Shown: positions 20,906 through 31,678 of the stretch, one piece after another
Layout: each line of letters opens with the position of its first letter
Position numbering within the stretch: position 1 is the stretch's first letter
Assembly: GCA_026075535.2 (NCBI GenBank)
Contig: AP026540.1
Span: 10,168,001 to 10,232,000, forward strand
Reading direction: 5' to 3'
Source: Tricholoma matsutake
Taxonomy: Eukaryota > Basidiomycota > Agaricomycetes > Agaricales > Tricholomataceae
DNA: 64,000 bases
The notes under the pieces: model-generated
Seen by the model: only the letters and a program-made list of their open reading frames with translations
Databases searched by the model: none
What the model was told of the DNA's origin: nothing
Made by a program: the position numbers and the translations under genes

Positions 20906-21028
20906 AAATGCATTGGGGCTAAGGCAAGGCAGGGGTATACCCTTGTGTTTTTGGGCTAAGGGTATGAGGGGTAAGGGTAGGGGTTTGGAAGTTCATACCC
21001 TTGCATACCCCTGTACCCTTAATAAGGG

Positions 21029-21189
21029 ACAGATTAGTATGGATTCAAAAGGTAAGGTAATGTCTCGCTATTGTTTACAGATGTAACAGTATGCACATGC
21101 TCCTGATGTGACTGTGAATATTATGTAAGTAGTCTCCTGTAGTAATGTACCTGTGATTGTGAGCTACTTGTAAGAGAGAATCTCTTATA
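21029..21189 (-). repeat. Truncated 3' LTR of element E
   Basis: It matches 31000-31154 (ATTAGTATGGATTCAAAAGG to GAGAATCTCTTA) but lacks about the last 75 bp of the LTR; the K sequence replaces it. Its internal edge has TATA instead of TACA. Confidence 0.75.
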
Positions 21190-21220
21190 CTCGCCAAACC
21201 TCTCATCAAAAAACATCCCC

Positions 21221-21756
21221 TCATGGCTCCTCCTTGTACTTCACCAAAGCCTTGGTTTCCAGCAGTTCACTATGAGGCAACCAAATGTCATGCTCACGCC
21301 TGTATCCTTGCCAATGCACCAAGTATTGTTTTCCTCTTCCCCTTGGCCACACGTCCACAATCTTTTCGATAAAGTACTCTGTTGTTCCCTCCTTGGTTAT
21401 GATTGGTTCCGGTCTCACTTGTGCCCATCCTGGATACATGTCATCATCATTTGGCACATACATTGTAGATGGGAGCTGTGAAAGGTGGGGAAGGTTTTTG
21501 ATGTTGTCAGCAAGTCCAACATGTAATCTGAGGTTTCTGGAAATGCCTATGTGATTAGGTGTGGTCTGTCGAACCTTGGCATGAATTTCACTACCCACCC
21601 ACTCTTTTTTTGCATGTAGTTCCTTCTCCAATGTCCTGTAGCTAGCATCACCTTGTCTCCCACCTGGTAATCAACTTCTTTTTCTCGGTGCATATTTGCA
21701 TGATGCACTTGGGAGATCTTGGCCACTAACAATGCATCTCTCGCTTCACTTGTCCA
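21221..21756 (-). pseudogene. Element E integrase C-terminal region and chromodomain
   Basis: ISQVHHANMHREKEVDYQVGDKVMLATGHWRRNYMQKKSG, then the chromodomain TTEYFIEKIVDVWPRGRGK and YLVHWQGYRREHDIWLPHSE. It parallels the end of element F (57.2-57.77 kb) residue by residue. A frameshift lies near 21550-21630 where two frames overlap. hAT2 is inserted just upstream (coding sense). Confidence 0.8.
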
Positions 21757-22594
21757 TAGTGTTTAAAGGTCCAGTCCAGTCCAGTTTTTAACTTCCAAAT
21801 GGGGCAACTGGCAATCACAACCGGTCTAGGACCAACCCAGATATTGGAGGACTGCAACCGGACCCTTTAGGACCAGTCCTAATGGGTCCATGGACTGAAA
21901 AAAGACTGGTTCAGACCACTCTTTTGTCATAAAATTTATCGTGCCAAATAACCCATATGTATCTCAACAAATATGACCATTACCTCATACATATTATATT
22001 CATGGATGGAGATTGTAATGCTCCATAGACCGATCCAACATTTAAGCAATTCCGTCAAGATTTGACTGAGATATGGCCAAAACCGAAAGGACATGCATTC
22101 AAGTTGCAGTTTGTAGTTTGTAATTTGTAGTTTGTAGTTGCACTCATTTGGGCTGTTATATGAATAAAATCCCATGGTACAGATGATTAGTTGTGTTGCT
22201 GTTACTTTTATGATGTCATATAGCTGTACAAAAAAAATTATGGCTCAGGTAATAAGCAATGCAATCAAAGTTGTTCTGATATAACAAAATACTCATACAA
22301 AAATGTTTTTGGTCATATCTCAACCAATTCTTGACTGTTTTTGATGGTCCAGGGACCAAAAATGAAGTAAATATGTGTAGGAGTAAGGTCCAACATACGT
22401 TGGGACAAAAGACCAGTCGCAACCGGTTTAAACCGGTTTTTCATCGGTCCTACTATATTTTTCAAAATGAAAGACCAGCAACTGGACTGAAAAAGACCAG
22501 TCCATAAATAGACCACTGGTCTGGTCCTAATCGGTCCAGTTCAGTTCAGTTTTGGTCTTTTTTTCGGTCCTACAGACTGGACCTTTAAACACTA
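21757..22594. mobile_element. hAT2: second copy of the hAT-type element
   Basis: 838 bp, ends TAGTGTTTAAAGGTCC and GGACCTTTAAACACTA, with an exact 8-bp duplication CTTGTCCA (21749-21756 and 22595-22602). It aligns with hAT1 throughout (for example CAGTCTAGGACCAACCCAG versus CGGTCTAGGACCAACCCAG). It is rich in GGTCC/GACCAGT subterminal motifs and has no ORF of note. Confidence 0.9.
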
Positions 22595-22602
22595 CTTGTC
22601 CA

Positions 22603-23347
22603 CAACTTCATTTTCTCTACCAAGGCAACAGCAGCCTCTTCTTCAATGTTTTCCTCTCCCATTTGATCCATTCCTGTCACCCAAGGAGGGACAACCTGTG
22701 GCGCTCACCCTGTCTTCAGCATGAACAGGGAAAATCCAGTCGACATGTTCGCAGTGTTCATTATATCAAACCTTACTTTTGGCAAAGTGCTTGCCCAACC
22801 CAACTGGTTTTGCTCAACATGGAAATGCAACACTTGCACCACTGTTTTATTGGTATGCTCTGAAGCTCCATCCATCTGAGGGTGGTATGTGGTTGACATC
22901 TTGTGTTTGATCCCAGTCAGTTTCATTAGCGCCTTCCAAAACTTTGACACAAAAACCTTGTCACAATCACTAATAATCTCCAGTGGGCAACCATTTTCAC
23001 AGTACCAATGGTTGAAAAATATTACAGCAAAATCTTCCACTGTCATATCCATTCTGCATGGCACCAGTTGTAAGTCTGCTCCAAGATGGTCCATTATTGT
23101 CACAATTGTGTTGTGTCCTTCATCTTCTGGTAACGGCCCTACAAAATCCAAAGCCACTGACTTGAACCTCTTATCTGGCACTGGTAAAGGATGCAGTGGG
23201 AGTAGTCTGGGATTTGTTGCACTGGCAATCTTGGCACAATGGTATGTAGCCTTCAATCAAGTTCTTTCTCATATTTGGCCCATAAAAATCATTTTGAAGG
23301 CTCGCGTAAGATTTACTTGCCCCAAAGTGTCCCAAGTTGTTGTGCAC
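22603..23347 (-). pseudogene. Element E integrase core
   Basis: Minus-strand frame with LDFVGPLPEDEGHNTIVTIMDHLGADLQLVPC, IISDCDKVFVSKFWKALM and DGASEHTNKTVVQVL: the D, D and E of an integrase core. The upstream zinc region is broken into several frames (LGHFGASKSYASL, then CQDCQCNKS near 23230-23345). It is interrupted by a B-family solo LTR at its N-terminal side. Confidence 0.8.
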
Positions 23348-24322
23348 TGATGTTACTCAACCCAGAAACCCAAACAAAACACCTAAAAGAGTCCTATTCA
23401 GTATAACACAAGTCAGAGGAAGGGTGCAAGGTGGTACTAAATATCACCGCTGTTACCTAAGGGTGGGGGAACTACATTTGAGGAGGTCCGATGATATTTG
23501 AAGAAGTTCAAGGGTGTATGAAGCTCTGTGAAGTGCTTTGAGAAAAGTTTGAATATGTTTGAGGGGTTTGTAGAGAATGAGAATGGTTTCGACAGATGCT
23601 GAGGATAGACTATAGAGATGTGGAAAGGTCTTGAGAGGGGATAGACGATAGATGATAATTTTGAGAAGCTAATATGGGAAGTTCAAGGAAGTTCACGGTA
23701 ATCCACTAAACTTCAGGACTAAGATGAGAGGCTTGGACTCAAGAGAGTGGCTCTTAAATCAGATGATGGACATGAGAGGACAATCTGTTCTGTCCTTCTA
23801 AGTAGCTAGTACAAGGCTATATATGTTTGGAAGAGATGGTACTTAAAAGGAAATAAAACATGAGGACTACATGAGGCAAGATATAAAACAATAAAGAACT
23901 TTCCAAATCAGCAAATAAATGAGAGATGATGAGAAGGGAAACATATAGAGTCACAATGTATCAAGAGTACTTGTCCTATTGATCCAATATATCATTGACA
24001 TGTCAAAGCACCACAATCGCGTCCTAAAAACCCATTGTCTTAATTCCTTGTGTCCAGTGGTGCTTGATATGCGACGCACTAACTCATACAAGGTGTGCTG
24101 TGTGTGTCTGAAGGGCAGTGCAATAGGCATATGTCAGCCAAAGGTGTTGGAGGTGCTGCAAAGTTGTTCGAACTTGCTCAAAGTGTTGCAAAGTTGTTCG
24201 AAGTGCTATGAAATAGTTTTGGAGTGGTTTCGTGGGGTTCGTAGGGGTTGGGAGCGTGTGTGGTGATGTGTTGATGCATTTGGAAATGTTCCCAGAGCTT
24301 AGAGCGCAAGGTGGACCTATCA
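23348..24322 (-). repeat. Solo LTR of the B family inside element E
   Basis: Minus orientation, TGATAGGTCCACC (from 24322) to GGGTTGAGTAACATCA (23348). The flanks are an exact 4-bp duplication GTGC on the minus strand (plus-strand GCAC at 23344-23347 and 24323-24326). Removing the LTR with one duplication copy rejoins the E frame as EQLFQLVHNNLGHFG. This fixes the duplication length of the B family as 4 bp. Confidence 0.88.
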
Positions 24323-24326
24323 GCAC

Positions 24327-24811
24327 CAATTGAAACAATTGCTCATGTAGGTTCTTATAGTGCAGGATTATTAGTCATCTCCCTGTGAAGAGAAGACCAT
24401 TTGTTAAGTTGAGTCCCAGTTTTGCATCTACAATTCCTGCTTTCAAGTCAGCTAGGATGCTTTTACACCAGCTATCCTCCTGGTATCCTTTCTTAATGTG
24501 TCTGATCAGTTTTGGATTGCTTTCGATGGAGAACACCGCTGCAACATTGGCTCTCTGTACTTCGTCAACTGCAGCCTCAAGAGTGTGTCAGCCACCATAT
24601 TGCAGTCACCATTGATATACATGGTCGTATACTCATACTGCGACAAATATTCCATCCACCGAGTTTGACGCTGAGATAAGTCCCTTTGGTAATTGAAATT
24701 CTGTAGTGTTTTATGGTCAGTAAAAATGTTGATGTGTGATCCCAGGAGATCCACTCTCCACCTCCACATTGCCACATCCTGTTGTCTGAGTACCATGCCT
24801 GTCGGATCACA
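24327..24811 (-). pseudogene. Element E RNase H, C-terminal part, and start of integrase
   Basis: RVDLLGSHINIFTDHKTLQNFNYQRDLSQRQTRWMEYLSQYEYTTMY and GDCNMVADTLL are the end of RNase H. The following tether (about 24500-24330) is in several frames and matches element F weakly (NGLLF, EQLFQL). It is cut at 24322 by the solo LTR. Confidence 0.75.
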
Positions 24812-25131
24812 CTACAGTGCTGACTCCACTAACAAGAAAGGAGTGTAATGGAAACTTTCTGGAATGGACTAATACCCACCAGTATGTGTTTGAAGCAATC
24901 AAATGATTGGTTGTAAGCAGGGATTGCTTGACAACAATTGATCATGAGACACCAGGAGAAAACAAAAATTTTGTTATATGTGATGCCAGTAAGCAGAGGA
25001 TGGGCACCATTTTGTCATTTGGGAAGATGTGGGAGACTGCGCAGCTGGTTGCATTTGAAAGCAGGCAGCTGAACAGCCCAGAGAGAAATTACCCAGTTCA
25101 CAAACAAGAAATGCTCTCAATCATGAGACCA
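24812..25131 (+). pseudogene. Inverted RNase H segment of element E
   Basis: On the plus strand, opposite to the rest of E, this encodes TVLTPLTRKECNGNF, FEAIK, stop, LVVSRDCLTTIDHETPGENKNFVICDASKQRMG and FESRQLNSPERNYPVHKQEMLSIM. That is the block missing between minus-strand FLPSL (RT end, 25132) and RVDLLG (24790). Element F has the same block uninverted (about 55690-56030). It is an internal inversion of about 320 bp. Confidence 0.85.
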
Positions 25132-25791
25132 GAGATGGCAAAAAATCTGTGATGTATCGGACTAATCCTAGGAATTGGTGTATGTGCTTTGCTGTCTTTG
25201 GGGCCAGCCAGTTTAGAATTCTTGCCACTTTCACTGAGTCTACTTCAATTCCTTTTTCAGAGATGTGATGACCCAAGAAATCCACATATGATGTGAACAG
25301 ACAAGATTTCTTCATTGAGCAGTACAATTGTGCCTTCGTGAGTGCTTCCAGAACCATTGACACATTTTTCTTATGTTCCATTAACAAAGACAACCAGATA
25401 ATTATGTTGTCAAGGTAGACATGACATATCTTTCCTATCAATTCTTGGAGTGCCAGCATTACTCACCTTTGGTGCATCACAGGGGAGTTCCGCATCCCCA
25501 TTGGCATGACAACCCACTCCCATAGTCCAAAAGGTGTCAACATGGCCATGTATTTTTCATGTTCCAGATTCACCAACGTCTGGAAGTCATATCAATTTTT
25601 CCCCATATCTTTCCTTTTGCACAATCAGCAAGGATGTCATCAATCCTGGGCAGCAGATAGTTGTCTGGTATTGTCAGCTGGTTCAGGTGTCAATAATTGT
25701 CAACCCATCGTGGCAACACTGTTGGGTTGGCCTTTGGAATAATAAATGATGGTGACACATACAGAGAAGATGATGGCTGTATTCTTTCCAC
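25132..25791 (-). pseudogene. Element E reverse transcriptase, main part
   Basis: From SSSLYVSPSFIIPKAN (beside element I) through fragments of fingers and palm in shifting frames (GLWEWVVMPMGMRNSP) to an open stretch LIGKICHVYLDNIIIWLS, CLFTSYVDFLGHHISEKGIEVDS and HQFLGLVRYITDFLP. The catalytic box is YLDN. Several frameshifts and stops are present. Confidence 0.78.
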
Positions 25792-25931
25792 TGGATACCC
25801 CAGAGGTGCCCTATAGCAATGGTGAGGCCACCAGATGGTATAGCAATGCTGAACTACGACAATGTGACTACATGACTCTACCTACATGGTCATGTGACTA
25901 CCTGGAGTAGGTGACCACTCACCCTACTCCA
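25792..25931 (-). repeat. 3' LTR of element I
   Basis: 140 bp, with differences from its partner at GGATACC/GGACACC, GGTGAGG/GGCGAGG and CTACGAC/CTACAAC, all transitions. About 2% divergence suggests a fairly recent insertion. Confidence 0.88.
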
Positions 25932-26393
25932 TCTGCCCCTCTCCAAGATGGCGACGTCCCCGTCACCTCTGAAAAAGAAGGAAAGGAAGGGAAAAGAAAA
26001 GGAAACAATAGGTATATGAATAATAAAACCAGTGCAGCAAAAAATTCTATGTGTGATATAAAAAATAAAATAAAAGACAACTCAACATGGTGCCCATCCC
26101 AAAGCTCGAAACACCCTATTCAAATCTGCCAGTCAAGGGTCACTGTCCCAATCAAGTTTTGGGGGGGGCTCTTGAGATACAGGACTCGGAATGGTCGGTT
26201 TACCTGGGCCCAGTCCAAAAGGATGTTTGCGAGTGATGATAGGACCTGTAGTCCACACTGGTCGACCTCATCAAGTGAATGAATGGATTGGGGGGTTCCT
26301 CACTTGATTATGACGGCGGGTTTGCCTTTGTATAGAGTTGAAAGGTCGGGGAGTATTAGAACATAGTGCCGAAAGGTCTCATGGTGGTGGCAA

Positions 26394-27987
26394 CTAAGAG
26401 GCAATGGGTAATGACTCAGCATCCTCTGCCCAGTCAAAATGTTGGCTGGATTCAGGTACAAGTGGTGGAGCAGGTATAATCTTTCATTCTGGGGTTTCGA
26501 CTAACTCGTCATGCAGGAGTGCAGAACGGGAGGCTTGGAATTTGAGCTGGGGGTTTGTAGTGATGGAGGGACTGGGTTTTGTCGATATTTTGATGCCTTC
26601 CGACAAGTGGGGTCGATCGTTGTCTAGGGGCTCTGTCTGCACTGTGGCCGTTCTCTGTTCACACCTGTACGTCACCTGGATGCTGGCATTGATGACAACG
26701 GGGCTGGTTGTGGTTGTCTGGGTGTCAGCATCAATGGTAGTGACGATGTTGGTGCCGGTTTGGGTGGTAGAGTTGGTGCGAGCTGCCGGTGTCATGTTCT
26801 GCGACTGCAGGGGGGGTTCGACTCCTTCCAAGCTCAATTTGGGGGCTTGGGGCTGATGCTGGGAGGCTGTGGGCAGTCCTGGGAGTGTGTACTGCCATTT
26901 GGGTGGTGTTGGGTCTCATTTCACAAGGGAATCGATGGGGGGCTTCATAGTTGTTGGCTGTGATGTGGCAGTGGCGGCAGGGGGGTCCTGGCAGGTAACG
27001 AGAGCTGGGTGGGGTTTGTTCTCTGTCTGGCTAGCCGTCTCATTGGTACTGGGTGTGATTTGGGTGGTTGAGTCAACGCCAGATGCTGTCATCGCATTTT
27101 TCAGTGAGTGGACGTGTTCGTTGTCGAGTGACTCCATTTGGAGGGTGGCACAGTGGTGTTCAGGGGTGTCGTTGGTCTGCGAGGCTGTTTTGTCGGACCT
27201 GGGGGCTACCTGGGTGCTCGCATCACTCCAGGTGGTTGTTTCAGTCTGTACTTTGGCATCATCAAGGAGGATGGCACCTTGACATAGCTCATGGATGTGG
27301 GCCTCCTTCGAGATGCATAGGCCCGGGCCATGGCCTTTGGCGAGCCCTCTGTTGTTCATCATACTCCCCTGCTTGCAATCCCATCTTTATGCCCTCGGAT
27401 CTGCCCTCTTCATACTTCTTGACCTCTACCTCTTCATTTGCTAACCTCACCTCCTTATACCCTTCCTCTCTTCCTTCTCTATGGCTCTGTATCTTTGCAT
27501 CCTCCAAGTACTCTTTACCATCCTCAAGCCCATCTTCAAACCCATCTCCATATCCAATTTTCCTTCCTTCTTCCCATCCTTCTAGTCGAGCTTCGTCCAA
27601 GAACACTCAAACTTCTTTGTGCATGTAGGTGAACTGTGGTGGTTGCGAAGTTGCATCATCTGATGATGCGGCAGTGGCTGTGTCAACACGTGTTGCATTG
27701 TTGGCAACGTTGGCGTCCATTGTGTTTGCTGTAGTAGCTGTAGTAGTTTTAGTATATAGTGGAGCCGCGTGTAAGACAGTGTTTGGTGCCATTTCATTTG
27801 TGAGTGAAGGTGTGGTAGTGGCATCGTTAGGTGACAATGGTGCTGATGTTGCCATTCTTGCAGTTAGGGCTGCTGTGCTCAATGCTGTCATTACAGCATT
27901 TACAGCCGCTATGTTCGCATTCAGGTTGAACGTGTTCTCATGCCACTTCTTCTTGTGGCTTTGTTTGCCCTGTCCTGGACCTGGCAT
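26394..27987 (-). pseudogene. Captured-looking ORF in element I with GX3 repeats (Yae1-like motif)
   Basis: The ATG at 27987 opens a frame with an Ala/Thr-rich start. After a TGA at 27609-27607 comes LEGWEEGRKIGYGDGFEDGL, glycine at every fourth residue, and a second block EGRSEGIKMGLQAG. This resembles the deca-GX3 pattern of Yae1 N-terminal domains. A frameshift near 27360 leads to a Thr/Gln-rich part with repeated STQ/SQT units (DASTQVAP, KTASQTN, TTQITPS). The frame passes a TGA at 26918-26916 and another at 26486-26484, and ends after HFDWAEDAESLPIAS at TAG 26396-26394. All three TGAs fit former CGA. A host gene origin is inferred; function unknown. Confidence 0.6.
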
Positions 27988-28231
27988 GCTGGTGTTGGCA
28001 GGTGGGAGGCTGCTAGTAGACTAGTAGACTGATAGAGTGAAGCTGAGATTTGAGAGCCCAAAGATAATACCAAAAAGCAGATAGCACAAGCTCAACACAA
28101 ACTCGACATGTCGTGATGTGGCATGCGAGAACACTGAACTCAAGACGCAAGACAAAGCACAGAGACATGAGAACTCAGAACTCAGAGACACGACAATGGA
28201 AGTGAGCCAAATCACAATCTCATCACCAAGA

Positions 28232-28371
28232 TGGACACCCCAGAGGTGCCCTATAGCAATGGCGAGGCCACCAGATGGTATAGCAATGCTGAACTACAAC
28301 AATGTGACTACATGACTCTACCTACATGGTCATGTGACTACCTGGAGTAGGTGACCACTCACCCTACTCCA
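28232..28371 (-). repeat. 5' LTR of element I
   Basis: Partner of 25792-25931. Its inner edge is followed on the minus strand by TCTTGGTGATGAGATTG, a plausible primer-binding region. Confidence 0.88.
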
Positions 28372-29225
28372 CCACTGCAAGGTGTTGTTCAATTAAAATT
28401 TTCCACCCGGGGCAATATTTCCAAAGACAGCCATATGCTTGTGCCACCGACACAGGTGCTCCCATGTGCAGCTCAATGTTGTGGTACACGTCGCATGGCA
28501 AGTCTCTGACATGTGGTATATCTGATGGAAAATGGTCATGGTATTTCTCCTTGAACTTCTGGTCTAAGTCTTGTAGCTCTGCAAGTGTAGCCAATTCTGT
28601 GATTTGTGTTTGAATTGCTCCAATGACACATGGCCCTGTGGACATGTGGTTCTCAAAATTGAATCACTCCAGATTCTCATTGAATAATCCCTGTAACTTG
28701 CTGTGAATTGCACCTCACAACAGTTTTGTAGCTTTTATATCCTCCTTAAGGTGCTCTCATTCCATTTTTCACTTCTGCCAAGGCATGATAGGCACCTCTT
28801 TCATGTTCAGTTTAGGATTTGGGGGTTTAACAAATCAAAATTTGATTCCTTTGTGATCACCGTGCACATTTTTGCATCCACCATGATATGGTTCCTCACA
28901 AGGAAATCCAGGCCAAGGATAAGGTCGGTGTGCAATTGTGGGCATATGATTGTGTTGACAACTTGAGCTTTCCATTCTGAGTCTGGCGATTTGACTTGTA
29001 ATCTACAGTAATGCAATAGTATCAATTTAGAGTCTGGTTTCCTCTCTCCCTTCATAAATGTGCTAAAACTGACATTGCTTTGAACAACTTCTTTGGGACC
29101 AAACCGAGAATCTCCACCAGTTCACTAGAAATCAGCACTGGAGGACAACCGTAGTCAATAAGTGCTTCAATAGGAGTAGGCGCACAAGTGAGCGGTGCAT
29201 CAACACAACACGTTCATTTGAGGTG
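28372..29225 (-). pseudogene. Element E protease and start of RT
   Basis: On the minus strand: a protease-like stretch with DYG where retropepsins have DTG or DSG (followed by CPPVLISSELVEILG), then LQVKSPDSEWKAQVVNTIICPQLHTDLILGLDFLVRNHI, then FKEKYHDHFPSDIPHVRDLPCDVYHNIELHMGAPVSV and IEQHLA, where element I is inserted. Element F has DHG at the same site, so the change is shared by the lineage. Confidence 0.72.
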
Positions 29226-30099
29226 CTAAGGAAATGCAAGAATGTTCGATATGCACTCATCACCTTCATTCCCATCCATGCCTGTGTCAAAGTAATCGTC
29301 ATCATCGCTACTGTCAAATACTGCTGCGACGTGGGTAACCGAGCCACCTGCATTTGCTATGTTGGAATTATGTTCAAATACTGCCTTCACTTTCATCACA
29401 TTTTTGATGGTGACTGCCTTGCACACTTCAATTGTTGCTCTGGAGACCAGGCATTCACGTGATAAGTGACCTGCATAAAAAACTCTGCATTTGTAACACC
29501 CTCTGTGGACCATAAGCAACCTCTTCTCATTATCTGTAAGGCAGGGAAGGGGGGTGTTACTATTGGCAGGCATAGTACCTGTACTTGTGTTCGTTGCCAT
29601 TCCTCCAGAGATCACTGGGGTCATGGTAGTCCTCACTCTCTTTGCTGTTTCTGTTACCCATTGACTCCGTTGGACATTCAAGTCCTCCTCCAAGTACTGA
29701 ACTTGCTCCATCCATTCTTCAAGATTGACAATGGCATCGAGTAGGCCAGTGGTAGCTCCTGCAGGGATCGTGTTATTGCCATTATATGTACACTTAAGCA
29801 TGGGGTGTAGGTGTGGGATCAAGTGGCAGTGCAAGTTTTTGGGGGGGAATGTAGTATGCAGAGTCCTGAGCAGCGAGTTCATCATTAGCATTATGGACTT
29901 TGTTTACCCATGTGAGGAAGGCCATCCCTCCTTGCATTGCAATCTGGTCCTGTACCAACTCATCCTCCCATGACCACACTAGGAACTTGGATTTGAATTC
30001 TCCCATGAAGTCCTTAAAGGTCAGTGTGAGCAATCTATCTTCATCCGTGGATACCCAAGATTGAACTGATGCTGCTTCAAAGTTGTAGATGATTTTCAT
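29226..30099 (-). pseudogene. Element E gag
   Basis: Gag-like frame beginning near 30099 (FEAASVQSWVSTDEDRLLTLTFKDFMGEFKSKFLV), then a frameshift near 29890, and a second part with a zinc knuckle CYKCRVFYAGHLSREC (CX2CX6HX4C) and an acidic end (FDSSDDDDYF). Element F's gag has the same order. The knuckle spacing CX2CX6HX4C is longer than the usual one. Confidence 0.72.
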
Positions 30100-30939
30100 G
30101 ACTTGGTCATCTCCTGTGATGTCTTTATTTGCAAAATATCATCTGCATGCAGTTTCAAATCCTCGGAGGACTGGGATGCTCAATCTACAGAGGTGCGGCA
30201 TTCACAGAGGCTTGCTTGACTTCTGTGGGTGCATATAGCAGGTCGATGAGTGGGGGCATTGCTATCAGTGTCGGAAATGTAAAATTTTGTTGTCAGAGTT
30301 GTCGGACAGGTGTCATGGTTGGTTATTCTGTGTGCTTCAGTGTGAATTGTTCAATGGAGTTGCACTTGGCAGTGATGTACCTGTGCTGGAGTCTAGGGAA
30401 GGTGTTAAGCTGGGTAGGGAAGGTGATGGTGCAGGGTTGCTGTTCTGAGTACGTTGTTGCTGTGAGCAACTCCGCATTGTCAATGCCATTGCAATCGAGG
30501 GTTGATGAGACAGTTTGGTGCAAGTTTGTAAATCTGTGGCATCAATCACAGAAAGGTGAGCACTTCTATATGAAGGGGGTGCTTTGCTCGAGATATGTGG
30601 ATCTTATATTCCTTGAGATGACCTCCTCTGGGGTGTTTTCTTTTTGGGGAGGAAATGTGTGGGGTCTCCTGATTGGGAGTTATTATTGTGGGGTTCCTTT
30701 TGAGGACGTTTCCTTTCCTTATCTGACATTATCTTCTGCTAAGGCTTCTCACCAAGCTCGCCATTCTACTGCTAGGCTTTGAATGTCAAAGGCTAGGGCC
30801 CAGGGTGTCACCCTGTGGGTTCCTATGTCCCATATCCAGATTTTGCTTGGATGTAGTGTTTCACGTGTGTGTGGTGATTTTCTACCACATAAGTGGCTAT
30901 GGGGTACTCACTAGTCCTAGTTTCGTGTTTAAAAAAAAG
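30100..30939. other. 5' untranslated and degenerate gag region of element E
   Basis: Between gag and the 5' LTR I see only short unrelated frames. Beside the LTR, on the minus strand, is CTTTTTTTTAAACACG. The same CTTTTTTTT follows the 5' LTRs of elements F and J. Confidence 0.5.
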
Positions 30940-31154
30940 TGGAATGAAGTATGTCTTCAAACACTCAGTGTAGGAAGGGAACACAAGTAAACAGGAAATT
31001 AGTATGGATTCAAAAGGTAAGGTAATGTATCGCTATCATTTACAGATGTAACAGTATGCACATGCTCCTGATGTGACTGTGAATATTACATAAGTAGTCT
31101 CCCATAGTAATGTACCTGTGATTGTGAGCTACTTGTAAGAGAGAATCTCTTACA
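30940..31154 (-). repeat. 5' LTR of element E
   Basis: 215 bp. On the minus strand it starts TGTAAGAGATTCTCTCTTAC, a palindromic head, and ends CATACTTCATTCCA. The family ends (TGTAAGAG...TTCCA) are shared with F and J. Confidence 0.82.
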
Positions 31155-31678
31155 CTCAGAGTGTAAGCATGTTGCCTACTACAAAGCCTTCATTTGTAGC
31201 ATATATATTCTGTCCAATATAATCAACTAGTTGTTGATTATACTGCCTTTTAGTCAAAGGGTAAGTTGTAACTTGCTTCTTGGACAGAGCTGACCTCACT
31301 TACATTATGTAAGAATATCATTTGATTTTTTCACAGCTACAAAGACTCATATTCAAGATTTTCATCAATTAAATTCAGATTTTGGGATTGTCCAACATGA
31401 TAATGGCTTTCATATGTTAATAAGAGGTATTAATATGTGATATTAATAGTAAATACAATAGTTATCAACATTTTTCAGCTCTAAATATGTTGATTTTGTG
31501 CCAAACCCTTGTACCCTTGACAAACCCTCCCATACCCTTGGCAACCCTTATATGTTTCCATACCCTTACCCCTAAGGGTAGGGTGTTCAGGGGTAGGGGT
31601 AAGGGTATGAGATTTGACACCCAGGGGTAACCCCTGCCTTGCCCTAATTGGGGCAATGCATCTTAGAGAGGGGGTGAT

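Larger units (their letters stand above)
25792..28371 (-). mobile_element. Element I: small LTR retrotransposon carrying a non-retroviral ORF
   Basis: Two 140-bp direct repeats (25792-25931 and 28232-28371) differ at only three positions, start TGGA and end CTCCA. Flanking CCAC (25788-25791, 28372-28375) is a 4-bp duplication, and removal restores the RT frame of element E. On the minus strand a purine tract (GGAGAGGGGCAGA) sits directly before the 3' LTR and TCTTGGTGATGAG follows the 5' LTR, as expected for a polypurine tract and primer site. There is no gag, protease, RT or integrase. The single long coding region is on the sense strand (27987-26394). It must rely on another element for movement. 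Confidence 0.85.
21029..31154 (-). mobile_element. Element E: minus-strand Ty3/gypsy chromovirus with several insertions
   Basis: Gag (about 30.1-29.2 kb), protease, RT, RNase H, integrase and chromodomain (to 21.2 kb) are in order on the minus strand. The 5' LTR is 30940-31154 and a truncated 3' LTR is about 21029-21189. It is interrupted by hAT2 (21757-22594), a B-family solo LTR (23348-24322) and element I (25792-28371), and has an internal inversion (about 24812-25131). It is the same lineage as element F: similar RT, RNase H and chromodomain, and LTR starts with a palindromic TGTAAGAG head. Confidence 0.85.
20914..31654. mobile_element. Element K: TIR-like insertion in the last codons of A, interrupted by element E
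   Basis: AATGCAT flanks the block (20907-20913, 31655-31661) and removing it restores A's C-terminus. The left end reads TGGGGCTAAGGCAAGGC; the right end, on the minus strand, TGCCCCAATTAGGGCAAGGC. Both continue into AGGGGTA/TACCCCT-rich sequence. Net of element E it is about 0.6 kb with no ORF. The imperfect ends leave its class uncertain. Confidence 0.55.

Noticed and set aside
26404..26856. Plus-strand 150-codon open frame in element I
   Set aside because: Antisense to the sense-strand ORF of the element; its composition is the mirror of the Thr/Gln-rich region.
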